The notes under the pieces are model-generated. The model was not told the origin of the DNA and ran no database searches. It was given only the letters and a program-made list of their open reading frames with translations. Positions 15,827 to 23,147 of a stretch of 61,845 nucleotides of DNA are shown here, piece by piece. Made by a program: the position numbers and the translations under genes. How positions within the stretch are numbered: position 1 is the stretch's first letter; each line of letters opens with the position of its first letter. The stretch comes from Anaerolineales bacterium UBA5195 (lineage in GTDB: Bacteria; Chloroflexota; Anaerolineae; Anaerolineales; Villigracilaceae): NCBI GenBank assembly GCA_002412925.1, contig DHVZ01000053.1:100383-162227 (forward strand), in the 5' to 3' direction.

Positions 15827-15896
15827 CATCTTACGTTAAACACTCCCCGTTCGCATCCTGCGACTGGGGGGTGTTTAACTAGGCCACTTGGGGGAT
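15827..15896 (-). repeat. 70-bp two-hairpin repeat, copy 8
   Basis: Loop variant CGCATCCTGCGAC. Stem-loop B retains pairing through G-U wobbles (CACTCCCC against GGGGGGTG). Stem-loop A has lost its left arm (CTAGGCCACTTGGGGGAT), as in copy 10. Confidence 0.88.
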
Positions 15897-15959
15897 GATT
15901 CGGTGATTACCATCCGTGGATGTGTTTTTCGGGCGAGGCAGATATAGGTAATTAAAAAC

Positions 15960-16454
15960 CTACATGGTCAAGCGATTGAAGAAAGCACGGTAGTGTTGCA
16001 AGGTCTGGCGGAGGTCTTCGGTTGAGACCTCGCTGCCCTGTTTCCATTGATCTTCTAACAAACTTTGTTCGCTGGTAAACAGTTGAGTGATTTTCTCGAT
16101 CACTTCGCCCACCAGCGCATCCGCTTGCTTAACCGCAGAGCGCGGTTCATCTACAAACTTGCCCTGGATCTCATTCCAGCGCGCGCGCAAATGCTCGGAT
16201 TCATTCGGGGTAAGCAGGGGGGCCGGGAGTTCAGTATTCGTCTCACCGATTGGGGACTCGCGCTCAAGTGTTTCACCCATCGACTCCTCGTTGTAAATGA
16301 CGGTCTGGCCCATCGGAGCCTCCTGGACAATCGTCTCATCCAGCGGCGTCTCGGCCTCAGAATCTGAATTTTTTACCGGCGTGCTCGGGTACTGGGCGGT
16401 TTGTTCAACATTACTTGAATGATTCGCACGTTCTGGAAAATTTTGCCTATTCAT
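15960..16454 (-). CDS. soluble protein with C-terminal KFVDEP domain
   Basis: 164 residues. The first 85 are acidic and low-complexity with repeated G(E/Q)T units (PMGQTVIYNEESMGETLE). The last 80 match the domain in the gene just upstream: W-NEIQGKFVDEPRSAVKQAD, then DLRQTLQHYRAFFNRL. No membrane helix, so it looks like a soluble version of that protein. This domain is common in Actinobacteria and Chloroflexota proteins without an assigned function. It follows 16467-17018 by 12 bases and starts behind AAGGAG. Confidence 0.75.
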   Translation of the reverse strand: MNRQNFPERANHSSNVEQTAQYPSTPVKNSDSEAETPLDETIVQEAPMGQTVIYNEESMGETLERESPIGETNTELPAPLLTPNESEHLRARWNEIQGKFVDEPRSAVKQADALVGEVIEKITQLFTSEQSLLEDQWKQGSEVSTEDLRQTLQHYRAFFNRLTM

Positions 16455-16466
16455 TACGGTTTCTCC

Positions 16467-17018
16467 TTAGACAACAACAGCTTCTGTTTCGATGAGCTCC
16501 TCAAACAGTGAACGATAATAAATCATCGCCTGCCTTAATTCTTCGGTATCTGCCTGCTGCTGTTCGTTTTTGAGCGCAATTGCTCGCGCGGCGCGGTAAT
16601 TACTGACCAAAGCCGAATAATTGACCGAGAGATCAGCTGCCCGCTGCTCAAAATCAGAGACCGGATAGGCGCGCAGCTGCATGACTTCCATGATCAGGCG
16701 GTCTGCCTCGATAATGGCTTGCCCCGGCTCATCGACAAATTTGGTTTGGACCGCGGCCCAATCTCCCTGGTATCGCTCGCGCTCGCTCACAGAAAGGGGG
16801 TGAAGATCCAAAGTCTTCACGTGCTTTTGCCGTGCTTCCAGCTCGGTTTGGGCCTTTTTCTCGCCGCCCAGGGCCTGCACGGTATGCTCATATTCAGTTC
16901 CAAATTGATCGTGGAGCTGCTCTGCACGTTTTTGGCGAATAAAAACCAGTGCCAACAGGAGGCCCATGACTACCAACGCCAAAACAACGGCAATGATCAG
17001 GGTGGATGTAATATTCAT
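16467..17018 (-). CDS. membrane-anchored KFVDEP-domain protein
   Basis: 183 residues: one N-terminal membrane helix (LIIAVVLALVVMGLLLALVF), a charged linker, then the domain RYQGDWAAVQTKFVDEP ... ADRLIMEVM ... DFEQRAADLSV ... LRQAMIYYRSLFEELI. The C-terminal motif (D/E)LRQAxxxYRxxF is shared with the downstream soluble paralogue 15960-16454. Strong TAAGGAG site. The pair is probably one operon and may form a membrane/soluble complex; that is inference. Confidence 0.8.
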   Translation of the reverse strand: MNITSTLIIAVVLALVVMGLLLALVFIRQKRAEQLHDQFGTEYEHTVQALGGEKKAQTELEARQKHVKTLDLHPLSVSERERYQGDWAAVQTKFVDEPGQAIIEADRLIMEVMQLRAYPVSDFEQRAADLSVNYSALVSNYRAARAIALKNEQQQADTEELRQAMIYYRSLFEELIETEAVVV

Positions 17019-17107
17019 AAAAAATCTCCTTACTTTTCAACGCATGGAAGTGCTTGGAGAAAAACGGCATGCCGGTTGACAGCCTGAATGGATGCTCAAG
17101 TGTCTTG

Positions 17108-17518
17108 TTATCGGCGTCTTGAACCAAAAAATGCGCCCAAAACGACAAAGAATAGGGCTACTCCTAACAAGAAACCCAGGTTGTACTGGCTGCCGTCGTT
17201 GTAGACTTCGTACATTTGCACATTCGGGTAAAAAAATGAGAGCGCCAGTGTCACCGGGGCAATGATTCCGTGCCAGAGACCGAGCCAGACACCGGCGACA
17301 AATCCATTCGCATTGGTTGTATTTTCCAACGGGTTCGGGCCGGGCGCATTGATTTGGATGCTGACGCCAGGCACGTTGATTTGGCTGTTGGGAGCGGGTG
17401 TGCCGCCTTGCGGGGTGGGGACGGGCGTATTGATTTGTCCGATGACGCCGGGCCCACAGCCTGCGAGCATCACAAGCATCAAGATGCTCAAAACGAAAAC
17501 GAAGCGTGACTTCTTCAT
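17108..17518 (-). CDS. lipoprotein with a Pro/Asn-rich linker and a membrane C-terminus
   Basis: 136 residues. A lipoprotein signal (LSILMLVMLAGCG) is followed by INTPVPTPQGGTPAPN-type low-complexity sequence, then a hydrophobic region with WLGLWHGIIAPVTLALSFF, NVQMYEVYNDGSQYNLGFLLG and a last helix VALFFVVLGAFFGSRRR. The C-terminal two-thirds resembles small membrane proteins annotated as hypothetical in many Chloroflexota. Start behind AGGTAAGAG. Function unknown. Confidence 0.72.
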   Translation of the reverse strand: MKKSRFVFVLSILMLVMLAGCGPGVIGQINTPVPTPQGGTPAPNSQINVPGVSIQINAPGPNPLENTTNANGFVAGVWLGLWHGIIAPVTLALSFFYPNVQMYEVYNDGSQYNLGFLLGVALFFVVLGAFFGSRRR

Positions 17519-17548
17519 CTCTTACCTCCAGATTTAATCTGCCATTCC

Positions 17549-17640
17549 GGGAATTGCCGTGATGCTTGGCGAATTGCCAAATTCAAGCCCCAGATTTCAC
17601 GAGGGTGGCAACCCTTCGAAGCAAAATCACGGCAATTCCC
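17549..17640. repeat. 92-bp unit with 15-bp terminal inverted repeats
   Basis: GGGAATTGCCGTGAT at the left and its exact complement at the right bound a 62-base centre. It lies between a lipoprotein gene and the dodecin gene and codes for nothing visible. Looks like a small non-autonomous mobile element or a long hairpin; no second copy in this window. Confidence 0.7.
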
Positions 17641-17691
17641 ATTCAACCTGCCCTTGATTTGGGCAGGGCTGCCGGGGAGAATGCTTCTCAA

Positions 17692-17898
17692 TCAGTCTTC
17701 GATTAGAAAAGTAACCTTTAACTGGACCCGGTATTCTGTGATCTGGCCCTCATTGTTCAGCTTGATCTGCTGATTCTGGACCCACGCAGACTTGAGATTC
17801 GTGAGCGTTTTATGAGCGCGCGCAACGCCGGTCAAGATGGCGTCATCGAAACTCTTGGTGGAAGACGCGATGATTTCAGTTACTTTTGCGACTGACAT
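17692..17898 (-). CDS. dodecin-like flavin-binding protein
   Basis: 68 residues typical of the dodecin family: VAKVTEIIASSTKSFDDAI at the N-terminus, one helix (GVARAHKTLTNLKSAWV) and strands ending in YRVQLKVTFLIED. Dodecins form hollow dodecamers that store flavins or similar ligands. The helix-strand order and length fit, and the ligand-stacking tryptophan (SAWV) is present. Start behind AAAGGAG. Its own small transcript is likely; repeat copy 9 lies just upstream. Confidence 0.9.
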   Translation of the reverse strand: MSVAKVTEIIASSTKSFDDAILTGVARAHKTLTNLKSAWVQNQQIKLNNEGQITEYRVQLKVTFLIED

Positions 17899-17960
17899 GG
17901 TAGGACTCCTTTAGGGTTGGCTTACGATGGATTTCAGTTCGTTCGACTTCCTTACTTTTT

Positions 17961-18030
17961 TATTATAGGATTCTGCCTCCCCGGCCGCATCCATCGACCG
18001 GGGAGTGTTTCTCTCCGCCACTTGGGGGAT
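17961..18030 (-). repeat. 70-bp two-hairpin repeat, copy 9
   Basis: Core arms CTCCCCGG/CCGGGGAG pair; outer arm pairing is lost (TTCTGC against GTGTTT). The upstream flank is degenerate (TATTATAGGA). Starts 18 bases past the LemA gene stop (18049). Confidence 0.88.
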
Positions 18031-18048
18031 AATCTAAAAACCATCTCA

Positions 18049-18738
18049 CTACGGCTTGGGCGTTGCCAGCGGATTCTGGATGGGCTGGCCCGCATTGGCG
18101 CCCTGATAATAGGGGAAGGTCACCGGCAGGTCGAAACCAAAGTAGGCGGAAACGCGCGCCACAATCTCGCCCTTGATCTGCGCCCGGCGGGTGTTGTAGG
18201 CTTTGACGGCATCGTTCCAATCGGTGCCAGCCAACTGAATCGTGTTCATGGCCTCATCCACGGTATCGCCCAGCGCCAGGGTCACGCTGGCCTCCGGCAC
18301 GGGCGGGGGGGCCTGGGTGATGGCATTGACATACAGCGAAAAGCCCTGGCCCAGATCACTGGGAAGGGCGCCTTTGGCTTGCAGCTCGCTCAAGTTCAGT
18401 TTGGTCGGGTCCAAGGGCTGGCCGTTGGCATCGCGGTAATTCTTCAGCAAGTCGGTCAGCGCCTCCGCTTCTGAACGGAAGTTTCCGGTCCAGACTTCGC
18501 CGCTGTTGCTGACTGCATCGTAATAGTCTTTGGTGATCTGTGTTTTGGCCTGGATTTTGGCATACTGCGTATCCGTCACCAACTGAAAATTGGCCGCCGC
18601 TGACTGTACGCCCTGCACCAGTGCCACTAATTCGTTGTATTCCGTTGTTCCCGAACTGACAACGCCGCAGCTGGTCAGCCCAACGAACAGGATCACCAGC
18701 ATAAAAATCGAAAAAATCTTTGTCACGTAAGGTTTCAT
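18049..18738 (-). CDS. LemA-family protein
   Basis: 229 residues. A signal anchor or lipobox (LVILFVGLTSCG) is followed by a helical LemA core: YNELVALVQGVQSAAANFQ at the start and NTRRAQIKGEIVARVSAYFGF near the end, where many members read YN-x-x-x-xxFP. The core is preceded by a degenerate first helix. LemA proteins are membrane-bound helical bundles of unknown role, very often paired with TPM-domain proteins, as here with the gene directly upstream. Start behind GGAGATGAAG. Confidence 0.85.
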   Translation of the reverse strand: MKPYVTKIFSIFMLVILFVGLTSCGVVSSGTTEYNELVALVQGVQSAAANFQLVTDTQYAKIQAKTQITKDYYDAVSNSGEVWTGNFRSEAEALTDLLKNYRDANGQPLDPTKLNLSELQAKGALPSDLGQGFSLYVNAITQAPPPVPEASVTLALGDTVDEAMNTIQLAGTDWNDAVKAYNTRRAQIKGEIVARVSAYFGFDLPVTFPYYQGANAGQPIQNPLATPKP

Positions 18739-18759
18739 GTCTTCATCTCCTGATTATTT

Positions 18760-19692
18760 TCAATTGCCGCGCCCGGAACGCCCACTGCCGCCGCCACCGC
18801 GTGTTGATGAGCCGCCTCGGCCTCCGCCGAAACCACCCGAGCGGCCGCCAAAAGAATCCCCTCTTCCACCGGAACCAAAACCAGAGGGGTTGAAGCTGAT
18901 CCCCATCCGGGCCATTTGGGTCAGCACCCAGAACAGAACTGGCAGTAAGAACAGACCCAGGCAGACCAGACCGCAGATGGTCAAAATTCCCAGCGGCCCG
19001 GAGGGCAGTTGCGGCAGGGTAACCGTCTCTGGGGTCGGCGCGATGGAAACCAACGGTGCGTATTTATTTCGCGCAACGGTCTCGAAGCCTTGCACCAGGG
19101 CCAGCAGCGCCTGGTCCAGGCTGTGGGTAGTTTGGTAAATTTCCTCGGCGGCGCGGTTGAGGGCCGTCAGTTCGGGGGCGGTCAAGGCTGGCAGTCCCAG
19201 CCCCACGCCGTAATGCACATCGATGCGCTCAGGTTCAACCACGATCAAAAAGGCGAAACCGTTATCCTTGCGTTCGCCTGTCGCCAGGCCAAGCCGCATA
19301 TAACGCAGGAAATGCACGGCGCAGTTGACCCGGTTGCCGACCTGTTCCTGGGGCAGGATCAGAATCATGGTTTGCGCGATGGCATCGCCATTCAACTGGT
19401 CAAGAATTACGTCCACCTCGGTCACAGTTTGCTCCGAGACATACTCCTGCCAAGCCACCGTCCAATGTGCCTGCTGTAAACTATAGGTGAAGCCGTAATC
19501 TGGAGCAGAGCCGTTGCCGCACACCTGTACCTGCGCGTGTGGCGCAGCCACAGGTGCAGGCAGGGGCGCGGCGAACATGGCATCGGCGCGGGCCGGCGTG
19601 AACAAAACCGTCAGGCCCAGCGCCAGGGTTATCACTGCTGCGACACTCAAAACCATCCACATCAGACCCCGCCGGGTTATGTTACGGTACAC
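18760..19692 (-). CDS. TPM-domain membrane protein (YgcG-like)
   Basis: 310 residues from a GTG start with GGAG five bases ahead. N-terminal membrane helix (MVLSVAAVITLALGLTVLF), an extracytoplasmic TPM-like domain (about 60-225, with QTMILILPQEQVGNRVNCAVHF and ERIDVHYGVGLGLPALT), a second helix (GILTICGLVCLGLFLLPVLFWV) and a Gly/Ser/Arg-rich tail (SFGGRSGGFGGGRGGSS), a hallmark of the family. TPM proteins are often assigned to membrane protein repair or phosphatase roles. Partner of the LemA gene 21 bases downstream. Confidence 0.85.
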   Translation of the reverse strand: MYRNITRRGLMWMVLSVAAVITLALGLTVLFTPARADAMFAAPLPAPVAAPHAQVQVCGNGSAPDYGFTYSLQQAHWTVAWQEYVSEQTVTEVDVILDQLNGDAIAQTMILILPQEQVGNRVNCAVHFLRYMRLGLATGERKDNGFAFLIVVEPERIDVHYGVGLGLPALTAPELTALNRAAEEIYQTTHSLDQALLALVQGFETVARNKYAPLVSIAPTPETVTLPQLPSGPLGILTICGLVCLGLFLLPVLFWVLTQMARMGISFNPSGFGSGGRGDSFGGRSGGFGGGRGGSSTRGGGGSGRSGRGN

Positions 19693-19731
19693 GGATTCTC
19701 CTTCAAAACTGTCATGGACAAGTTGTTGGTT

Positions 19732-19791
19732 TTATCGCAAGAAACCAAGCACAAACAGTACAAGTAATACGATCACGATTGTGTAAATCAT
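19732..19791 (-). CDS. 19-residue single-helix membrane peptide
   Basis: ATG at 19791 with an ideal AAGGAG seven bases upstream opens the frame MIYTIVIVLLVLFVLGFLR, which is entirely one membrane helix with a terminal arginine. It resembles the first helix of the neighbouring lmo0937-like gene (19858-20016), of which it might be a shortened relative. The perfect ribosome site and uninterrupted hydrophobic pattern argue for a real gene despite the size. Confidence 0.55.
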   Translation of the reverse strand: MIYTIVIVLLVLFVLGFLR

Positions 19792-19857
19792 TGGTAAGCT
19801 CCTTTCTTGGGTTGTTTGTGAAACGGCGGCCTGTTGGGCGGCCACTCCTATTTTCAT

Positions 19858-20016
19858 TTAAACGATCCCCAACACCCTCAAAACGATCAGAATCAGGGCA
19901 ATCACGAGCAGCGTGTGAACAACGTTGCCGGTCTTCGGAAAACCAGAGAAGACATTTGGGCCGAAATATCCGAGCAGCCAGAGTACGATTAGAATGATGA
20001 TGATCCAGGTCAGCAT
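19858..20016 (-). CDS. lmo0937-like mini membrane protein, 52 aa
   Basis: ATG 20016 behind AAAGGAG. Helix 1 is LTWIIIILIVLWLLGYFG, then the turn PNVFSGFPKTGNVVH, then helix 2 to LGIV. Same length and layout as the gene at 2655-2813, with conserved WLLGxFG and a PxTG turn. Membrane protein of unknown role. Lies 66 bases upstream of the 19-residue peptide gene, probably in one transcript with it. Confidence 0.82.
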   Translation of the reverse strand: MLTWIIIILIVLWLLGYFGPNVFSGFPKTGNVVHTLLVIALILIVLRVLGIV

Positions 20017-20051
20017 GAGATTTCTCCTTTTGAGCGATTTGCTATATACAT

Positions 20052-20121
20052 CATCGTACAACGAACACTCCCCGGTCGCATCCGGCGACTGGGGAGTGTT
20101 TAACTAGTCCACTTGGGGGAG
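20052..20121 (-). repeat. 70-bp two-hairpin repeat, copy 10
   Basis: Longest stem-loop B: AACACTCCCCGGTCG against CGACTGGGGAGTGTT, 15 pairs with one G-U. Stem-loop A is broken (CTAGTCCACTTGGGGGAG), like copy 8. Begins 27 bases past the restriction enzyme stop. Confidence 0.92.
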
Positions 20122-20148
20122 ATTCTGTCTCTACGTGTCAGGAAGATG

Positions 20149-22992
20149 CTATCCTGCCCTTTCCAAGTTCAGCTTCAAAAACCTCTCCAAAATCTCATCA
20201 TCGGACAGACCTTCCGGCCAGCCATACGCGGATAAGACTGCCGCATCGAGTTTTTGGTGCGCCAGGTCGAGCCAGGTGGGACGGGCGTTGTAAAGGTTGG
20301 TCAGCGTGCGTTTTGAACCCGACCCCCTCGCGCCCGAGACCTCCGAAGCGCCAAAGAGCGGCGAGACTTCGGAGGTCTGACCAGCGGCCAGCCACCTATC
20401 GCGCATCTCAACCAGTTCTTTGGCCGCGGACGCGATCGCGAGCACGCGCGGATCGTCTAGCGGTTCCAGGCCTGGCGGCCAGGGAAACGGGAAGGTTTCA
20501 AAGGTGGTTCTTGGTGTATATCTAAAACCACTTTCAGCCTCGCGCAGTTGTGTACCGGTGGCACGCGCCCAAAGTTCATGAATTTTGGAATGTAATACTC
20601 CAAAAAAATAATCATTTGAACGGGCAAAGACAAAGGCGGCGCTATCAACTAATGCCAATCCAGGTATCCAAACAAAAATCCGATGTTTGGAAACTCTTGG
20701 AGTTGCGATATATCGCGGTAAGTCTAATAAGGCCAGTCTCATGTCAGGTCTAGAACGCTCATGCAACCACCATTCCTGTATTGTTGAGCGTTGTTGCATT
20801 CTCGCGGGTTTTACATTCTTTACAATATATTCAAAAGGTGCTTCGTATAAAGAGGCTACATCCATTCGGGTGCCCACGCCATAATCAATTATCCACATTT
20901 TGCGATAATTGCTAACCATATCTTGTCCATTGAAATAGGGACGTAGTACATCGCTATTTGAGCGCCCATTGGGGTTTTGTAATTTCATCCAAGCGTTTGC
21001 AACAGTGTCTGAAATTGCAAAAGGGCCAGCAGGGGTTATACCCATAAAGGCAATAGAAGTATTTTCTTCAAGTCGTTTTGCTTTGGTTAAATCCACATTG
21101 CTGGTTAAATCTGCATTGATTTCGCTTACAGGGTTTCCATCAAGAATGTGTTCTGGCTGTCCACTATTGTCAAATCCGATCATAGAAACGTGAACTGTTG
21201 CGCCATTTAAAACCCAATCGCGGTCGGACTGCGCCCAGAAAATATTCCCAGTCTCTTTGATCCGCTCCAATATCTTTCGGTTTGCGCCGCCGCGAATGCC
21301 TTGCGTTGCCAGCAGCCCGGCGCGTTTGGCCTGTCCGCTCTCAATCATCGCCCGCGCCTTCTCGAACCAGTAACAGACCAAATCGGCTTCGCGAGGCACA
21401 CGCCCATCGTAAAGTTTGAAAATCTGATCCACATATTCATCGCCCAACTCGGAGCGCAGTCGTTTTCCGCCCAAAAATGGCGGGTTGCCGATGATCACGT
21501 CCACGACAGGCCACTCGGGTTCAAGCGGCTGGCCGTTTTCGTTATCAGCCAGCAGCGCATCCATGTGTAAAATATTGTCGATGTTGCGTAAGATCGGCTC
21601 TTTCCAGCCGTAACCGTTGTTGGCCCGCCACTGCAAGTAACCAATCCAAACCGTGATTTGAGCCAATTCATGGGCGTATTCGTTGGTTTCAATCCCAAAG
21701 ACCTGTTCCGGCTCCACCGAGATAAAGAAGCGGCCTGCGCCAAGGGCATCGCACAGATTAATGACTTCATTTTGCAAATCCAATAAAAGCGCCAGGGCCA
21801 CATATAAAAAGTTGCCGCTGCCACAGGCCGGATCGAGGACTTTGATCGAGGCAAGCTGGTTTGCAAAACCCTGTAAGACAGAAATGATTTGCCCATTATA
21901 TTTTGCGCGTTCGCGTTCAAGTTGTTTCTCGGCGGCTGGCCCATATTCCGTTTTTTGTAGTTTTTCTTTCTCGCTGGCTAATTCCCGCGCTTTGGCCTGA
22001 ACTGCCTGCCACTCGCGGCGCAGCGGAGCCATCAGCACCGGTTCGACGATCAAGAGAATATCGTCTTTGCTGGTGTAATGCGCGCCTAGTTGTGAACGTT
22101 TACCGGGGTCCAGCCCGCGCTCGAACAAGGTGCCAAAGATGGAAGGTTCGATGGCCGCCCAATCCAGCGCGTCGATGGCCGCGATAATGTCCATGTCGCT
22201 GCTGTCCATTGAGAGAACGTAATCGTCATTGAACAGTCCCCCGTTGAAATGCAGGATTTTATCCCTGCCGAAAAATCCGCCCGTGTTCATGGCGCGGAAT
22301 AGCTGTCTGAGCACTTCGGCGAAATCTTTTGAATTGCGGCGCGTCTGCTCCAGTAATTGCGGAAATAATTTTTCGGGCAGCAAGCCAATATCTTCTGCGA
22401 ATAGGCAGAACAACAGGCGGATCAGGAAATGCGCGATCTCCTGCGGGTCGTTGCCGTATTTTCGAAAATTATCCGCCAGTTTCGAGAAGTGTTCCGCGGC
22501 CTCGCGCGTCACGCTTTCAACGGTCTCTTGCGGTTTGAGTTGTTCGGGATCGCTGAAAACCAGTTTGAGCAGCTTAATGCTTTCAGGCTTGAGCAGGTCA
22601 TCCAACGTGAGCTTAATCGTCCGCGTGGGCAGGTTGGTGTAATTGGTGCGAATCACAATCTGGTTAATGTCAGAAACCACCAGCAGCGGCGGGTTTTGGA
22701 GCGCATCGCGGTAGCGCAGTAGCTGCTCATAGGCTTTGTCGAGGTCCGCATCCTTGCCTTTATACTCCCATCCAAAATAACCCAGCTTGGCCACATCGGC
22801 CCAGCCTTGCCCGCCGCTGGTTTTGGCCGCGCCCATCTCGAACCCAAAACGGGTGCCGGTCGGGTCAAAGTCATTCGGCGTTTGATGCCCGGCCAGATGA
22901 CACAGGTCAATGAAATGTTCCTGGTAGGTTTGCTTTTCACGCGCAGTCACGCGCTTCCATTTGGCGACGAAATCTTGGGGTGTCAGGCTCAT
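20149..22992 (-). CDS. MmeI-like type IIL restriction-modification enzyme
   Basis: 947 residues, the size of single-chain enzymes that combine cleavage, methylation and recognition. The N-terminal nuclease has the D-x8-E-x-K pattern (WADVAKLGYFGWEYKGK, about 77-93). A helical connector follows, then an N6-adenine methyltransferase with motif I VLDPACGSGNFLYVA and motif IV IIGNPPFLGG. The C-terminal third is the target recognition region. Such enzymes methylate one strand of their site and cut about 20 bases away. No partner genes lie next to it, as expected for the class. A 12-bp palindrome is embedded in the coding sequence near the C-terminus. Weak ribosome site. Confidence 0.9.
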   Translation of the reverse strand: MSLTPQDFVAKWKRVTAREKQTYQEHFIDLCHLAGHQTPNDFDPTGTRFGFEMGAAKTSGGQGWADVAKLGYFGWEYKGKDADLDKAYEQLLRYRDALQNPPLLVVSDINQIVIRTNYTNLPTRTIKLTLDDLLKPESIKLLKLVFSDPEQLKPQETVESVTREAAEHFSKLADNFRKYGNDPQEIAHFLIRLLFCLFAEDIGLLPEKLFPQLLEQTRRNSKDFAEVLRQLFRAMNTGGFFGRDKILHFNGGLFNDDYVLSMDSSDMDIIAAIDALDWAAIEPSIFGTLFERGLDPGKRSQLGAHYTSKDDILLIVEPVLMAPLRREWQAVQAKARELASEKEKLQKTEYGPAAEKQLERERAKYNGQIISVLQGFANQLASIKVLDPACGSGNFLYVALALLLDLQNEVINLCDALGAGRFFISVEPEQVFGIETNEYAHELAQITVWIGYLQWRANNGYGWKEPILRNIDNILHMDALLADNENGQPLEPEWPVVDVIIGNPPFLGGKRLRSELGDEYVDQIFKLYDGRVPREADLVCYWFEKARAMIESGQAKRAGLLATQGIRGGANRKILERIKETGNIFWAQSDRDWVLNGATVHVSMIGFDNSGQPEHILDGNPVSEINADLTSNVDLTKAKRLEENTSIAFMGITPAGPFAISDTVANAWMKLQNPNGRSNSDVLRPYFNGQDMVSNYRKMWIIDYGVGTRMDVASLYEAPFEYIVKNVKPARMQQRSTIQEWWLHERSRPDMRLALLDLPRYIATPRVSKHRIFVWIPGLALVDSAAFVFARSNDYFFGVLHSKIHELWARATGTQLREAESGFRYTPRTTFETFPFPWPPGLEPLDDPRVLAIASAAKELVEMRDRWLAAGQTSEVSPLFGASEVSGARGSGSKRTLTNLYNARPTWLDLAHQKLDAAVLSAYGWPEGLSDDEILERFLKLNLERAG
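20337..20378. repeat. palindrome inside the restriction enzyme gene
   Basis: AGACCTCCGAAG and its exact complement CTTCGGAGGTCT are separated by 18 bases. In frame it encodes a Ser/Glu/Val-rich stretch (TSEVSPLFGASEVSGARG) that looks like an insert near the C-terminus. Confidence 0.75.
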
Positions 22993-23030
22993 TGCGAAGG
23001 TTCCCCGGTCTGGGTGGATAGAATGATTAA

Positions 23031-23061
23031 TTGTACAACGAAAACGCCTCCTCCGAATCTA
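23031..23061 (-). repeat. half-copy remnant of the two-hairpin repeat
   Basis: TTGTACAACGAAAACGCCTC resembles the flank plus left arm of intact copies (CTACAACAAAACCTC). The right arm and stem-loop A are missing. Confidence 0.45.
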
Positions 23062-23063
23062 AC

Positions 23064-23096
23064 AGGTGACAGTCATCTCAAAGATGACTGTCACCT
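23064..23096. repeat. 15-bp perfect hairpin downstream of the PRC-barrel gene
   Basis: AGGTGACAGTCATCT, a three-base loop, then AGATGACTGTCACCT. No T-run follows on either strand, so it is a palindromic repeat or mRNA-end stabiliser rather than a classical terminator. Confidence 0.75.
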
Positions 23097-23147
23097 TGCT
23101 TCCCGAATGCTAGGAAAGCCTCCCAATTATCACCATTCCCGCAGCGA

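Noticed and set aside
2605..20016. Prophage or integrative element
   Set aside because: No integrase, structural genes, attachment repeats or abrupt composition change seen.
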